This document shows positions 53,007 through 62,827 of a DNA stretch of 64,000 bases, piece by piece. The notes below the pieces were generated by a model. It did not search any database. It was given only the letters and a program-made list of their open reading frames with translations, and was not told the origin of the DNA. The stretch covers positions 124,001 through 188,000 of the forward strand of contig NZ_JAUNTJ010000002.1 in the NCBI RefSeq assembly GCF_030538755.1, written 5' to 3'. This stretch comes from Paracoccus sp. (in: a-proteobacteria). Lineage in GTDB: Bacteria; Pseudomonadota; Alphaproteobacteria; Rhodobacterales; Rhodobacteraceae. The number at the start of each line of letters is the position of its first letter. Position 1 is the first letter of the stretch. The position numbers and the translations under genes were made by a program.

Positions 53007-54407
53007 ATGCCTTTGAACCCGGCAGATGAGCGGTTGGCGCGGGTTTTGCCCGAGGGGGTTCTGCGCGAGGTCTCGCCCGGCTATCTGGACGAGCCGCGCG
53101 GGCGGTATCTGGGGCAGGCCGGTCTGGTGGCCGCGCCGCGTGATCCGGGCGAGGTGGCGGCGGTGATCCGGGCCTGTGCGGCGGCGCGGGTGGCGGTGGT
53201 GCCGCGTGGGGGCGGCACCGGGCTGGTTGGCGGGCAGGTGATGCCGGATGGCCCGGCACCTTTGATCCTGTCGCTGGAACGGATGGCGGCTGTGCGGGCG
53301 GTTTACCCTGACGAGGGGGTTTTGCTGGCCGAGGCCGGTGTCACCTTGCAGGCTGCCCGTGATGCGGCGGCGGGGGTGGGGATGCAGTTTCCGCTGTCGC
53401 TGGCCTCGCAGGGGACGGCGCAGATTGGCGGGGTGCTGTCCACCAATGCGGGAGGGGTGAACGTGCTGCGTTATGGTTCCGCCCGCGCGCTGTGTCTGGG
53501 GGTCGAGGCGGTTTTGCCCGATGGCACGCCGATGCGCGATCTGCGGCGGCTGCGCAAGGATAACACCGGTTATGCCATCCGCGATCTGCTGATCGGGGCC
53601 GAGGGCAGTCTGGGCATCATCACCGCCGCCAGTCTGGTGCTGGCCCCGGTGCCTGCTGAAACCGGCGTTGCGATGCTGGTCGTTGAAAGCCCGCAGGCTG
53701 CGCTGCGTCTGCTGGCTTTGGCGCAGGCGCGGATGGCGGGTGGGGTCACGGCGTTTGAACTGATCGGCGGGCAGGGCTTGCGCTTTTTGGCCGAGGTTCT
53801 GCCGGATATTCGCCAGCCCTTTCCCCAACCGCCCGACTGGTCGGTGCTGATCGAGGTGGGGTTGCCGGCCGGGTTAAGCGCCGCCGACGCGCTGGAGGGG
53901 CTGTTCGGCGAGGCCGCCGAAGCCGGGCTGGTCAGCGACGGGGTGATCGCGCAATCAGGCGCGCAGGCGGCTGATCTGTGGACCCTGCGCGAACATATCC
54001 CCGACGCCAACCGCCGTATCGGTGCGATTGCCAGCCATGACATCAGCCTGCCGCTGACCGAGGTGGCCGGGTTTATCCGCGATGCAGGCGATTGGTTGGC
54101 CGGGCAGGGGGATATGCGGGTGAATTGCTTTGGTCATCTGGGCGATGGCAACCTGCATTACAACCTGTTCCCCGCACCGGGGCGGCGGCGCGAGGATTAC
54201 GATCAGCAGCGCGCGGGCCTGTCGCGGCATCTGCATCAGATGGTGGTCGAGCGCGGCGGCTCGTTTTCCGCGGAACATGGCGTCGGGCGGCTGAAGGTGG
54301 CGGATCTGGCGCATTGGGGTGATCCGGGGCGGCTGGCGGCGATGCGCGCCATCAAGGCCGCGCTGGACCCGCAGGGAATCATGAATCCGGGCGCGGTTCT
54401 GGGCTGA
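53007..54407 (+). CDS. FAD-linked 2-hydroxyacid dehydrogenase (GlcD/D2HGDH-like)
   Basis: A 466-residue flavoprotein. The PCMH-type FAD domain has PRGGGTGLVGGQV and QIGGVLSTNAGG; the C-terminal oxidase domain has the metal and substrate motif FGHLGDGNLHYN and AEHGVGRLK. These features match bacterial D-2-hydroxyglutarate or D-lactate dehydrogenases more than GlcD with GlcE/F partners, which are absent. Substrate is uncertain. Confidence 0.87.
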   Translation: MPLNPADERLARVLPEGVLREVSPGYLDEPRGRYLGQAGLVAAPRDPGEVAAVIRACAAARVAVVPRGGGTGLVGGQVMPDGPAPLILSLERMAAVRAVYPDEGVLLAEAGVTLQAARDAAAGVGMQFPLSLASQGTAQIGGVLSTNAGGVNVLRYGSARALCLGVEAVLPDGTPMRDLRRLRKDNTGYAIRDLLIGAEGSLGIITAASLVLAPVPAETGVAMLVVESPQAALRLLALAQARMAGGVTAFELIGGQGLRFLAEVLPDIRQPFPQPPDWSVLIEVGLPAGLSAADALEGLFGEAAEAGLVSDGVIAQSGAQAADLWTLREHIPDANRRIGAIASHDISLPLTEVAGFIRDAGDWLAGQGDMRVNCFGHLGDGNLHYNLFPAPGRRREDYDQQRAGLSRHLHQMVVERGGSFSAEHGVGRLKVADLAHWGDPGRLAAMRAIKAALDPQGIMNPGAVLG

Positions 54408-54569
54408 ACATTTGTTCAGGCGGCACCTGCTGCCGATTGCGCGGGGTAGGGGTAACTATCGCAACAGAGGGTGTTTTCATCGCAATTTCGTCAATTCATG
54501 CGGATGGCGATTGCCTTTGTGCGGCCATCGGCGTCAGTGATAACGGCATTAACACTGGTGGAGTATGTG

Positions 54570-55145
54570 ATGGGTTACGCAATCCGAATGGGTGTCGTTG
54601 CGATGGTCGCCGTGCTGGCAGGTTGTGGCGGTGGTGGCAGCAGCAGTTCCTCGCCGTCTGGCGATCCGTCGCGGGTGTCGTTTGACGCCATGCGCAATGG
54701 GCTGCTGGCGCTGGATCAAGAGTTGGCGCAGGCCAATTCCGTCATAGCCCCGACGCAGGGCCGGGCAACCTATAACGGCTATATGAGCGGTGGCCGCAGC
54801 GCGGATATGGCGCTGAACGACCCGGAATTTGCCAGCCGGGTGCAGTTGAGGGCCAATTTCGACCGTCAGACCATGGACGGGCGCTTTTATCAGTTCGCTG
54901 ACAAGGACAACAATTCGGTGCAAGGCGAACTGACGCTGAGCGATGGCCAGATCGACGGTCGCCGGTTCGAGGCCGATGTGGCCGGGCGTCTGACCGACAG
55001 CAACGGCACGCGCATCCGTGTCAGCGGCGAAACCGACGGCGGCTTTTATGGGGCGGGGGCTGCGGCTGTCGTGGGTTCGCTGGTCGTCAGCGATGTAGAT
55101 CATCCCGATTCCGGGCTGATCGGCGCCTATATCGCCAGGAAATAA
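54570..55145 (+). CDS. Transferrin-binding-protein-like surface lipoprotein
   Basis: A 191-residue lipoprotein: lipobox LAGC (16-19) followed by a Gly/Ser linker (GGGGSSSSSPSGDPS). The C-terminal part forms the beta-strand pattern of TbpB-like barrels: RATYNGYMSG, RVQLRANFDRQTMDGRFYQF, ELTLSDGQIDGRRFEADV and the ending GGFYGAGAAAVVGSLVVSD. Related proteins are surface exposed and bind host or haem-carrier proteins or other ligands; no Slam translocon or TonB receptor is nearby. The start uses GGTGGAG upstream of MGYAIRM; a longer frame begins in the upstream leader and is rejected. Confidence 0.65.
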   Translation: MGYAIRMGVVAMVAVLAGCGGGGSSSSSPSGDPSRVSFDAMRNGLLALDQELAQANSVIAPTQGRATYNGYMSGGRSADMALNDPEFASRVQLRANFDRQTMDGRFYQFADKDNNSVQGELTLSDGQIDGRRFEADVAGRLTDSNGTRIRVSGETDGGFYGAGAAAVVGSLVVSDVDHPDSGLIGAYIARK

Positions 55146-55161
55146 TGCAGATCGGCGGAAT

Positions 55162-55184
55162 GGGCGGCGCGGATGGCACCGCCC
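55162..55184. terminator. Weak GC hairpin between convergent genes
   Basis: GGGCGG (55162-55167) pairs with CCGCCC (55179-55184) with an 11-nt loop between the lipoprotein and apt stops. No T-run follows. Confidence 0.35.
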
Positions 55185-55191
55185 GTATCGC

Positions 55192-55725
55192 TTAACCGCC
55201 GTCAAAGCTGGTCAGGGCGTGGACCTCGATGCCCAATGCCTCCAGCCGGGCGCGTCCGCCCAGATCGGGCAGGTCGATGACAAAGGCGCAGCCGACGATT
55301 TCCGCCCCAAGACGCTGGCACAGGGTGATCCCGGCCTCGGCGGTGCCGCCGGTGGCCAGCAGGTCATCGACGATCAGCACCTTTTCGCCGGGCTTGATGG
55401 CGTCGTCATGCACCTCCATCACGGCTTCGCCGTATTCCAGCGCGTAAGCCTGCGAAATGACGGTGCCGGGCAGCTTGCCCTTTTTGCGGATCGGGACAAA
55501 GCCGGTGGACATCTGATGCGCCACCGCGCCGCCCAGGATAAAGCCCCGCGCCTCTAGCCCCGCCACCTTGTCTATGCGCAGGCCGGCATAGGGGTGCAGC
55601 AACTGGTCGATGGCCATGCGAAAGCCCCGCGCGTCGGCAAACAGCGTGGTGACATCGCGAAAGACGATCCCCTCGTGCGGGAAATCGACGATGGTGCGGA
55701 TATAGTCGCGGACGGTGCGGCTCAT
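55192..55725 (-). CDS. apt: Adenine phosphoribosyltransferase
   Basis: A 177-residue purine-salvage enzyme making AMP from adenine and PRPP. The PRPP loop [16 protein letters not shown], the flexible-loop region [20 protein letters not shown] and [11 protein letters not shown] are typical of Apt. The start overlaps the flavin-reductase stop as ATGA. Confidence 0.96.
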   Translation of the reverse strand: MSRTVRDYIRTIVDFPHEGIVFRDVTTLFADARGFRMAIDQLLHPYAGLRIDKVAGLEARGFILGGAVAHQMSTGFVPIRKKGKLPGTVISQAYALEYGEAVMEVHDDAIKPGEKVLIVDDLLATGGTAEAGITLCQRLGAEIVGCAFVIDLPDLGGRARLEALGIEVHALTSFDGG

Positions 55726-56318
55726 GGGCGGTCCTGTTCAAATGTGTCGTGGACGGTGGCGTAATCCTTATAGCCAAGCCGCGCCACCCATCCCGGACCG
55801 CGCAGGTCAAAACGACCGTCGATGATGCAGTCATCACGCAGATGCACGCCGGTGACGACGCCGAATACGGCGAAATTCGCCTCGCCCGCCAGCCGGATGA
55901 TCTGGGTCAGGCGGCATTCCAGCGCGGCGGCGGCCCCGGCCACGCGCGGGGCGTTGATGGTGGTGCAATTTGCGGTGGTGATGCCGCAGGCGTCGAACTC
56001 GCTGGTTCCGGCGGGCAGCGCGGCCGAGGTGGCGTTGATCGCCTGCGCCATGCTGCCATCGCCGATATTGACGCAAAACACCCCGGTTTCCGCGATCTGG
56101 GCCACGCTGTCCTTGGTGCCGCGGCGGTCGTCCTTGGCCCCGGTCGAGGCAAACATCACCTGCGGCGGCACATAGGCCACGGCGTTGAAAAAGGAATAGG
56201 GCGCCAGATTGTCGCCCGCAGGCCCGCGCGTGGAAATCCAGCCGATGGGGCGGGGGGCGATGATCGCGTTGAGCGGGTTATGCGGCAGGCCGTGGCCCGT
56301 TTCGGGTCTGTAGAACAT
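55722..56318 (-). CDS. Flavin reductase-like (FMN-binding split-barrel) protein
   Basis: A 198-residue member of the flavin reductase family, with the FMN-binding landmarks [30 protein letters not shown] and [17 protein letters not shown]. It may reduce free FMN/FAD or act as an NAD(P)H:flavin partner oxidoreductase. The start MFYRPETG follows AAAGG; longer versions run into the divergent promoter region. It is translationally coupled to apt, an association whose meaning is unclear. Confidence 0.85.
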   Translation of the reverse strand: MFYRPETGHGLPHNPLNAIIAPRPIGWISTRGPAGDNLAPYSFFNAVAYVPPQVMFASTGAKDDRRGTKDSVAQIAETGVFCVNIGDGSMAQAINATSAALPAGTSEFDACGITTANCTTINAPRVAGAAAALECRLTQIIRLAGEANFAVFGVVTGVHLRDDCIIDGRFDLRGPGWVARLGYKDYATVHDTFEQDRP

Positions 56319-56430
56319 GGGGATCAACCTTTGGCTTTGACGCAACCTGCCATCAGGGCGCGGCTTGTGCAATGCGCCCTTGCATCCCCCGGCTTGCATG
56401 GTATCCGGCCCCGCACCAGCCAGAGGTCCG

Positions 56431-57048
56431 ATGTTCGAAATCTGTCCCGAAACCGATCAGGATACGCCCGAGGTCGAGGCGCTTTATGACCTGTGTTTCG
56501 CACCGGGGCGGACGGCGCTGTCGTCCTATCGCCTGCGCGACGGCGTGCCCAAGGTGGCGGACCTGTGCCTTGTGCTGCGCGATTCGGCGAACATTCTGCT
56601 GGCGGCGATCCGGTTCTGGCCGGTGCGTGTGGGCGGGCGGGCCACGCTGCTGCTTGGCCCCATCGCCGTCCACCCCACCGCCCAGGGCGAGGGGCTGGGC
56701 GCGATCCTGATGCGCGATTCGCTGGACCGGGCGCGCCGTCTGGGCTGGGGCCGGGTGCTGCTGGTGGGGGATGCGCCCTATTACGCGCGCTTTGGCTTTA
56801 CCCGGCTGGATGGGGTTGAGATGCCGCCGCCCACCAACCCCGACCGCGTGCTGGGGCTGGCCTTGCAGCCCGGTGCCTGGGACGGCATTTCGGGCGCCGT
56901 CACCCGCGAAGAACCGGGCGGTGTGCTGGCAGGGCTGGCAGAACTGGCCCGCGGTTCCCATATCGGTTCAGCCTGCGTCGAGGTCGCAGGTGCCAGGGAT
57001 GGGAAAGATGACCGCACAAAATCAGGTGGTTCTGCCGCCGATCAATGA
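56431..57048 (+). CDS. GNAT-family N-acetyltransferase
   Basis: A 205-residue protein with one GNAT domain. The acetyl-CoA motif is HPTAQGEGLGAILMRDSLD, preceded by ATLLLGPIAV, and the later GDAPYYARFGF is typical of YhbS-like acetyltransferases. The substrate is unknown. AGAGG precedes the ATG. The last 50 bp overlap the start of the EcsC-like gene, which suggests co-expression. Confidence 0.85.
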   Translation: MFEICPETDQDTPEVEALYDLCFAPGRTALSSYRLRDGVPKVADLCLVLRDSANILLAAIRFWPVRVGGRATLLLGPIAVHPTAQGEGLGAILMRDSLDRARRLGWGRVLLVGDAPYYARFGFTRLDGVEMPPPTNPDRVLGLALQPGAWDGISGAVTREEPGGVLAGLAELARGSHIGSACVEVAGARDGKDDRTKSGGSAADQ

Positions 57049-57805
57049 TCCGACCGTTCACGCCGCGATCCAGCGGCTGGCCCGCCGCTATGTTGATGCG
57101 GGCGGTATGGGGATGGAGATCCTGCAATCCATCGGCACCAGCGCCGAAGGGCTGATCGCCCGGCTGCCTGCTCCGGTGCGCAAGCGGATGGACCGGATCA
57201 CATCGGCGGCGCTGACGCGGGCCTTTGACGCCGCCGCCGGGTCGCGCCGGGTGGTGCGCGACCGGGGTGACTGGTTCAACCGCTTTGCCTCGGCCGTCAG
57301 CGGTGCAGCAGGTGGCGTGGGTGGGCTGGCCGGGGCGGTGGTCGAAACGCCGGTCACGGTCACGCTGCTGTCGCGCGCCATTCTGGAAATCGCCGCCGAA
57401 CACGGCTTTGACCCCGAAGACCAAACCATCCGCGCCGAGGCGCTGCGCGTCTTTGCCGCAGCCGGACCGATCGCCGCCGATGACGCCACCGATCTGGGCC
57501 TGCTGGCCGCCAAGCTGTCGGTGACAGGGCAGACCATTCAGGGCCTGATCGCCCGCGTCGCCCCGCGCCTGTCCGCCGTGCTGGGGCAGAAACTGGCGGC
57601 GCAGGCGGTGCCGGTGCTGGGGGCCTTTGCCGGGGCCAGCATCAACTACACCTTCACCCGCTATTATCAGGAACTGGCGCGGGTGCATTTCGGCACCCTG
57701 CGTCTGGCACAGGAAAGCGGTATCCCGAAAGAGGCGCTGAACGAACGGCTGCGGCTGGCGATCCTGTCCCTGCAAGACCGTCAGCGGACAGTGCGCCGGG
57801 CCTGA
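56999..57805 (+). CDS. EcsC-family protein
   Basis: A 268-residue protein matching EcsC: an N-terminal helical part with VHAAIQRLARRYVDAGGMGMEI, a glycine-rich hydrophobic stretch (SGAAGGVGGLAGAVVETPVTVTLLSR) and the C-terminal GAFAGASINYTFTRYYQELARVHFGT. EcsC is named from a Bacillus ABC-transporter operon but its function in proteobacteria is undefined. Two starts are possible (56999 and 57008); AGG at 8-nt spacing favours the first. Confidence 0.82.
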   Translation: MGKMTAQNQVVLPPINDPTVHAAIQRLARRYVDAGGMGMEILQSIGTSAEGLIARLPAPVRKRMDRITSAALTRAFDAAAGSRRVVRDRGDWFNRFASAVSGAAGGVGGLAGAVVETPVTVTLLSRAILEIAAEHGFDPEDQTIRAEALRVFAAAGPIAADDATDLGLLAAKLSVTGQTIQGLIARVAPRLSAVLGQKLAAQAVPVLGAFAGASINYTFTRYYQELARVHFGTLRLAQESGIPKEALNERLRLAILSLQDRQRTVRRA

Positions 57806-57858
57806 CGGCGCGCCCGCGCTCACCCTCATACGTCGCGCCTGCGGCCTCGTTCCGCCAT

Positions 57859-57910
57859 GCGTATTTATGACAAACAGGAAACGGCGGGCTTCCTGTTTGC
57901 CCAAATACGC
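57859..57910. repeat. 52-bp inverted repeat, bidirectional terminator-like
   Basis: Left arm GCGTATTT (57859-57866) and CAAACAGGAA (57871-57880); right arm TTCCTGTTTG (57890-57899) and AAATACGC (57903-57910), a nearly perfect long dyad with a 9-nt loop. It lies between convergent ecsC and helicase genes. The right arm recurs at 24799-24819. Confidence 0.75.
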
Positions 57911-57945
57911 ACCTTTGGGCACAAGATCTTTACGGCAGCGCGGGG

Positions 57946-59472
57946 TTAGCCATCGGCACCCTGCGCCTCTAGCGACAGGGCTGCTGCTGTTGCGGTCAGG
58001 TCCGTGGTGTCCAGCGCGCCCGAGGGGCGGGCCAGCCGGGATTGTGTGATCCACAGCAGGCGGTTTTGTGCGCGGGTGATGGCCACATAGGTCAGGCGTT
58101 TCCACAATGGCAGGTCGGCCTCGGTCCGGTTCGACCATGCAGCGGCGGCGATGTCGGGGCCGAAGACCTGCACATCGGGCCATTGCGAGCCTTGCGCCTT
58201 GTGGATCGTGATTGCCGCCCCGTGCAGAAAAGCCGCGCCCATGCGGGCGGCATAGGGGATGAAGGGTTCCTCGATGTCGGGCATCTCGATCTTGACGATG
58301 CTGGCGACCGATACGCGCGGGTCTTCGGCCCCGATGACGTGCAGGCGGGAAAAGCCCGGCTTGCTGCCCGGTCCCAGATAGACCACCTGCGCGCCTTTGA
58401 TAAGGCCGCGTGCCTCGAGGTCGATGCGTTTCTTGCGGTGTTTCAGCGGCAGTTCCAGCCCGTCGCAGATCAGCGGTTCGCCGGGCAGCAGGGCATCGCC
58501 CGGCGCGCCATGGACGGTGCGAAAGGCGTGGATCAGGCGGATGCGGGTGGCGTTGCGCCAGACCAGCACCGGGCTGCGCGCCATCAGGTCGGATTCGACC
58601 CGTTCCGCCCAGACCACGCGCGGATCGCGGGCGGCGGCATCGCGCACCATTGCCTCGAAGGCGCGGAAATCCAGTGCCGGATCGGCCAGCGCATGGGCCA
58701 GATCAAGGATCGGGCTGTCATCCGCCTGCCGGTGAATGCGGTTCAGGATCAGCCGCTGCGGCGCGGCCAGCTTGTCAAAGACCATCTGCCCCGACTGCCC
58801 CACCGGGGCCAGCTGCGCCGGGTCGCCGAACAGCACCAGCAGCGGGAAAATCTCGCGCAGGTCGTCGAACTGGCGGTCGTCCAGCATCGAGGCTTCGTCG
58901 ATCAGGCCAACGTCCAGCCCGTCTTCGCGCCGTTTCCAGCCCTTGATGAAATCCGACCCGCGCAGGCCCGCCGCCGCCAGTGCGCCGGGGATCGAGGCGT
59001 GCTGATCGTAGAATGCCTTGGCACGGTCCAGCGCCTCGTCCGTCAGGCTTTCGATCTTGGGGCGGGTGCCCTCGCCCGCCAGCCATTCGGCGATGCGTTC
59101 ATATTCGGGGTCGTAAACCGGCGTATAAAGGATGCGATGGATCGTCGTGGCCGGCACGCCGCGTGTGCGCAGCACGAAGGCGGCCTTGTTGGTGGGGGCC
59201 AGCACGGCCAGCGTGCGGCGGTCCTTGCGGCGGCGGCCTTCGTAATCGCCGCTGACCAGTTCGACCCCGGCATCGCGCAGGGCGCGGGTGATGCCTGCCA
59301 GCAGCATCGTTTTACCCGAACCGGCCTTGCCGATCACCGCCATGACCCGCCCCTTGCCGGGCTGGGGCGGCAGGATTTCTTCGGCCGTCAGGTCGATGCC
59401 GGCCTGGGCAAAGGCTTCGGCCAGGGCATCCCAGGCTTCGGCCTGATCGGGGGAAAGGGCGGGAAGGGTCAT
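57946..59472 (-). CDS. RecD-like superfamily 1 DNA helicase
   Basis: A 508-residue helicase: Walker A GKAGSGKT (48-55), motif Ia LAVLAPTNKAAFVLR, Walker B VGLIDEASML, motif III FGDPAQLAPV, then a UvrD-like C-terminal part with IHKAQGSQWPDVQVF and YVAITRAQNRLLWI. This is the RecD/Dda-type stand-alone ATPase often called exodeoxyribonuclease V-like; no RecBC is present, and AddAB in the same window supplies end resection. The start MTLPALSPDQ is at the domain boundary; the longer frame reaches into the ftsB promoter region. Confidence 0.87.
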   Translation of the reverse strand: MTLPALSPDQAEAWDALAEAFAQAGIDLTAEEILPPQPGKGRVMAVIGKAGSGKTMLLAGITRALRDAGVELVSGDYEGRRRKDRRTLAVLAPTNKAAFVLRTRGVPATTIHRILYTPVYDPEYERIAEWLAGEGTRPKIESLTDEALDRAKAFYDQHASIPGALAAAGLRGSDFIKGWKRREDGLDVGLIDEASMLDDRQFDDLREIFPLLVLFGDPAQLAPVGQSGQMVFDKLAAPQRLILNRIHRQADDSPILDLAHALADPALDFRAFEAMVRDAAARDPRVVWAERVESDLMARSPVLVWRNATRIRLIHAFRTVHGAPGDALLPGEPLICDGLELPLKHRKKRIDLEARGLIKGAQVVYLGPGSKPGFSRLHVIGAEDPRVSVASIVKIEMPDIEEPFIPYAARMGAAFLHGAAITIHKAQGSQWPDVQVFGPDIAAAAWSNRTEADLPLWKRLTYVAITRAQNRLLWITQSRLARPSGALDTTDLTATAAALSLEAQGADG

Positions 59473-59590
59473 GCGCCCCCCATAGCGCGGGCGGCGGTGA
59501 AAGCGAAGGGGGCAGATGCCGCGCAAAGGCGGGATTCCCCTTGCCGCCCCGTTGTGGCATAGTCGGCGCAAAACAAGAACCCGAGCAGAC

Positions 59591-59884
59591 ATGAGCCAGC
59601 GTTTCCCCCTGTCATCCGTGATCTTTTTTCTGGTGGTCGTCGCACTGGGCCTGTATTTTGCCTTTGCTGCCGTGCAAGGCCCATCCGGCATCCTGCGCCG
59701 CGTCCAGATCGAGGCGGAAACCGCCGAACTGGCCGAGGAACGCGACCGCCTGCGCGCCGAAGTCAGCGAGATGCAGAACCTGACCCGGCGTCTGTCCGAT
59801 GAATATCTGGATCTGGACCTGCTGGACGAACGCGCCCGCGCCGTGCTGGGCTTTGTCCGCGGGGATGAGGCGGTGATCCGCTAG
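59591..59884 (+). CDS. ftsB: FtsB/DivIC-family septum formation protein
   Basis: A 97-residue bitopic protein: short N-terminus, one transmembrane helix (about 9-28, VIFFLVVVALGLYFAF) and a coiled coil (about 36-67, EAETAELAEERDRLRAEV) followed by a conserved DLDLLDERARAVLGF. This is the FtsB organisation; it bridges FtsL and FtsQ in the divisome. Its place just before the pyruvate dehydrogenase genes is typical for Alphaproteobacteria. Confidence 0.88.
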   Translation: MSQRFPLSSVIFFLVVVALGLYFAFAAVQGPSGILRRVQIEAETAELAEERDRLRAEVSEMQNLTRRLSDEYLDLDLLDERARAVLGFVRGDEAVIR

Positions 59885-60225
59885 GCTGCGTCCGCCGCCG
59901 CCTGCCATGCGCGTTCGGCCCAGAGGGTCAGACGGTCGTCATCCTCGGCCACATGGGCGGGGATGGCCCAAAAGGATGTCAGCGCCTGCGTCTTGCCCCG
60001 GCTGACATATTCCAGCGGCTGCGATCCGGCGGATTCGAACTCGGCGCGCGTGTGGTCATCGACCTTGAGGTAAAGCTCGCCCTGCCAGGCGATGGCAAAG
60101 ACATGCCCGCCGCGCCAGATGCCGACGCCGCCGAACAGCGGGCGGCTGGTCAGGGCCGCCCAATCCGACAGCCGGTCGATATATTCATCGGCTACGGCCT
60201 GCGCCTGCTGCAAACGCTGTGACAT
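59881..60225 (-). CDS. TfoX N-terminal domain protein
   Basis: A 114-residue protein covering the TfoX/Sxy N-terminal domain: ADEYIDRLSDWAALTSRPLFGGVGIWRGG and LYLKVDDHTRAEFE. Full TfoX proteins regulate competence in gamma-proteobacteria, but single-domain versions have unknown function. It converges with ftsB with a 4-bp overlap of stops. Confidence 0.8.
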   Translation of the reverse strand: MSQRLQQAQAVADEYIDRLSDWAALTSRPLFGGVGIWRGGHVFAIAWQGELYLKVDDHTRAEFESAGSQPLEYVSRGKTQALTSFWAIPAHVAEDDDRLTLWAERAWQAAADAA

Positions 60226-60325
60226 GCTGCCTCACTGTGTTGATGGGGCAGTCTGCCATCTCGGCCCTTGCGGCGCAATGCGACCTTGCGCGCACACAAG
60301 CCGCATTGCAGGCGCTTTTGTGATG

Positions 60326-60344
60326 GGTTAACCAATGGTTTAAC
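60326..60344 (+). promoter_or_regulatory. AT-rich dyad upstream of pdhA
   Basis: GGTTAACC followed by AATGGTTTAAC forms an inverted repeat with TTAAC half-sites, standing out in GC-rich surroundings 38 bp before the pdhA ATG. The halves resemble TTAACC CtrA-type half-sites, but the spacing is 8 bp rather than 7. It is a candidate operator for the pdh genes, regulator unknown. Confidence 0.3.
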
Positions 60345-60381
60345 GCTGAACTATTCCGCCAGCCCTAAAGGAGGAGCCTGC

Positions 60382-61416
60382 ATGGCCCGGAAACCCGCCG
60401 CCGCAAAGACAGCGCAATCCAACACATCCGCAGAAGAATTGCTGACCTATTACCGCGATATGCTTTTGATCCGCCGATTCGAGGAAAAGGCGGGCCAGTT
60501 GTATGGCATGGGCCTGATCGGGGGGTTCTGCCATCTGTATATCGGGCAGGAAGCCGTCGTCGTCGGTCTTGAGGCCACCACGAAAGAGGGCGATAAGCGC
60601 ATTACCAGCTATCGCGACCATGGTCATATGCTGGCCTGTGGCATGTCCGCGCGCGGCGTCATGGCCGAACTGACCGGGCGCGAGGGCGGCTATTCCAAAG
60701 GCAAGGGCGGCAGCATGCACATGTTCAGCCGCGAAAAGCATTTCTACGGCGGCCACGGCATCGTGGCGGCGCAGGTGCCGCTGGGGGCCGGTCTGGCCTT
60801 TGCCGACAAATACCTGGGCAATGACAACGTGACTTTCGCCTATTTCGGCGACGGCGCGGCGAACCAGGGGCAGGTCTATGAAACCTACAACATGGCCGAG
60901 CTGTGGGAGCTGCCGGTGATTTTCGTCATAGAAAACAACCAGTATGCCATGGGCACCAGCGTCAAACGCTCGACCAAATCGACGACGCTGTTCGGGCGCG
61001 GCGAGGCGTTCGGCATTCCCGGCGAACAGGTCGATGGCATGGACGTGCTGGCCGTCAAGGCGGCGGGCGAAAAGGCCGTGGCGCATTGCCGCGCTGGCAA
61101 GGGGCCGTATATCCTTGAGGTGATGACCTATCGCTATCGCGGGCACTCGATGTCGGACCCGGCGAAATACCGCACCCGCGAAGAAGTGCAGAAAATGCGC
61201 GACGAACGCGACGCCATCGAACATGTGCGCACCATGCTGCTGCAAGGCGGCCACGCAACCGAAGATGACCTGAAATCCATCGACAAGGAAATCAAGGACA
61301 TCGTGAACGATTCCGCCGAATTCGCCAAGGAAAGCCCGGAACCGGCCGAAAGCGAATTGTGGACTGACATTTATGCCAGCGATCTGCCGCAAGGCAGCGC
61401 CGAAGAAAACGCCTGA
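60382..61416 (+). CDS. pdhA: Pyruvate dehydrogenase E1 component, alpha subunit
   Basis: A 344-residue thiamine diphosphate-dependent E1-alpha. The TPP motif is [15 protein letters not shown] through [10 protein letters not shown], and the phosphorylation-loop-like [18 protein letters not shown] is also present. It decarboxylates pyruvate with PdhB. AAAGGAGG precedes the ATG. It is 16 nt before pdhB. Confidence 0.95.
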   Translation: MARKPAAAKTAQSNTSAEELLTYYRDMLLIRRFEEKAGQLYGMGLIGGFCHLYIGQEAVVVGLEATTKEGDKRITSYRDHGHMLACGMSARGVMAELTGREGGYSKGKGGSMHMFSREKHFYGGHGIVAAQVPLGAGLAFADKYLGNDNVTFAYFGDGAANQGQVYETYNMAELWELPVIFVIENNQYAMGTSVKRSTKSTTLFGRGEAFGIPGEQVDGMDVLAVKAAGEKAVAHCRAGKGPYILEVMTYRYRGHSMSDPAKYRTREEVQKMRDERDAIEHVRTMLLQGGHATEDDLKSIDKEIKDIVNDSAEFAKESPEPAESELWTDIYASDLPQGSAEENA

Positions 61417-61432
61417 GGGGAGGGCTGAACAC

Positions 61433-62815
61433 ATGGCAACCGAAATCCTGATGCCCGCCCTGTCGCCGACCATGGAGGAAGGCACGCTGGCCAAATGGCT
61501 GAAGAAAGAGGGCGACACGATCAAGGCCGGCGACATCATCGCCGAAATCGAAACCGACAAGGCCACGATGGAATTCGAGGCGGTCGATGAAGGTATTCTG
61601 GGCAAGATCCTTGTGGCCGAAGGGTCGCAAGGCGTGGCCGTGAATACCCCCATCGCCGTCATGGTCGAAGAAGGCGAGTCGGTGGAAGACGCCGCCCCCC
61701 GCGCCAGCGCACCCGCGCAGGCCAAATCCTCGGACGAGGAAAAAAAGGCCGACGATCAGCCTGCGGCTTCGGCGGTCGAGCAGGTGAAAACCCCGCAGCC
61801 CGACGACAGCCCCGACTGGCCCGAAGGCACGCCGATGAAGACCATGACCGTCCGCGAAGCCCTGCGCGAGGCCATGGCCGAAGAAATGGAACGCGACGAC
61901 ACCGTGTTCCTGATGGGTGAGGAAGTTGGCGAATATCAGGGCGCCTACAAGATTTCCCAAGGTCTGCTGGACAAGTTCGGCCCGCGCCGCGTGGTCGATA
62001 CCCCGATCAGCGAAATCGGCTTTGCCGGTATCGGCACGGGTGCCGCGCTGGCCGGTCTGCGGCCCATCGTGGAATTCATGACCTTCAACTTCGCCATGCA
62101 GGCGATGGACCACATCATCAACTCGGCCGCGAAAACGCTGTATATGTCGGGCGGTCAGATGGGCTGCCCCATCGTGTTCCGCGGCCCGAACGGCGCAGCG
62201 GCCCGCGTGGCGGCGCAGCACAGCCAGGATTACGCCGCCTGGTATGCGCAGGTTCCCGGTCTGAAGGTCGTGCAGCCCTATTCCGCCGCCGACGCCAAGG
62301 GTCTGCTGAAAACCGCGATCCGCGACCCGAATCCGGTGATCTTCCTTGAAAACGAGATCCTGTATGGCCGCAGCTTCGAGGTGCCGGACCTGCCCGACTT
62401 TACCATCCCGTTCGGCAAGGCCCGCGTCGCCCGCAAGGGCAGCGACGTGACCATCGTCAGCTTTGGCATCGGCATGGCCCATGCGCTGGCCGCTGCCGAC
62501 AAGCTGGCCGAGGATGGCATCGACGCCGAGGTGATCGACCTGCGCACCCTGCGTCCGATCGACTATGACACGGTGATCGCCTCGGTGATGAAAACCAATC
62601 GCTGCGTGACCGTGGAAGAAGGCTTCCCGGTGGCCAGCATCGGCAACCACCTGTCGGCCTATATCATGGAAAACGCCTTCGATTACCTTGATGCCCCGGT
62701 CATCAACTGCACCGGCAAGGACGTGCCCATGCCCTATGCGGCCAACCTTGAAAAACTGGCGCTGATTACGGCTGATGAGGTCGTGGCGGCGGTCAAAAAA
62801 GTCACCTATCGGTAA
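61433..62815 (+). CDS. pdhB: Pyruvate dehydrogenase E1 component, beta subunit, with N-terminal lipoyl domain
   Basis: A 460-residue protein. Residues 1-78 are a lipoyl domain (lipoylated Lys43 in [11 protein letters not shown]), then an Ala/Glu/Pro-rich linker (about 84-130), then the transketolase-like beta subunit ([32 protein letters not shown], and the C-terminal [16 protein letters not shown]). The lipoyl domain on E1-beta is a known alphaproteobacterial arrangement. Its DNA is very similar to the E2 lipoyl domain. Confidence 0.95.
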   Translation: MATEILMPALSPTMEEGTLAKWLKKEGDTIKAGDIIAEIETDKATMEFEAVDEGILGKILVAEGSQGVAVNTPIAVMVEEGESVEDAAPRASAPAQAKSSDEEKKADDQPAASAVEQVKTPQPDDSPDWPEGTPMKTMTVREALREAMAEEMERDDTVFLMGEEVGEYQGAYKISQGLLDKFGPRRVVDTPISEIGFAGIGTGAALAGLRPIVEFMTFNFAMQAMDHIINSAAKTLYMSGGQMGCPIVFRGPNGAAARVAAQHSQDYAAWYAQVPGLKVVQPYSAADAKGLLKTAIRDPNPVIFLENEILYGRSFEVPDLPDFTIPFGKARVARKGSDVTIVSFGIGMAHALAAADKLAEDGIDAEVIDLRTLRPIDYDTVIASVMKTNRCVTVEEGFPVASIGNHLSAYIMENAFDYLDAPVINCTGKDVPMPYAANLEKLALITADEVVAAVKKVTYR

Positions 62816-62827
62816 GGGGGAACGATC

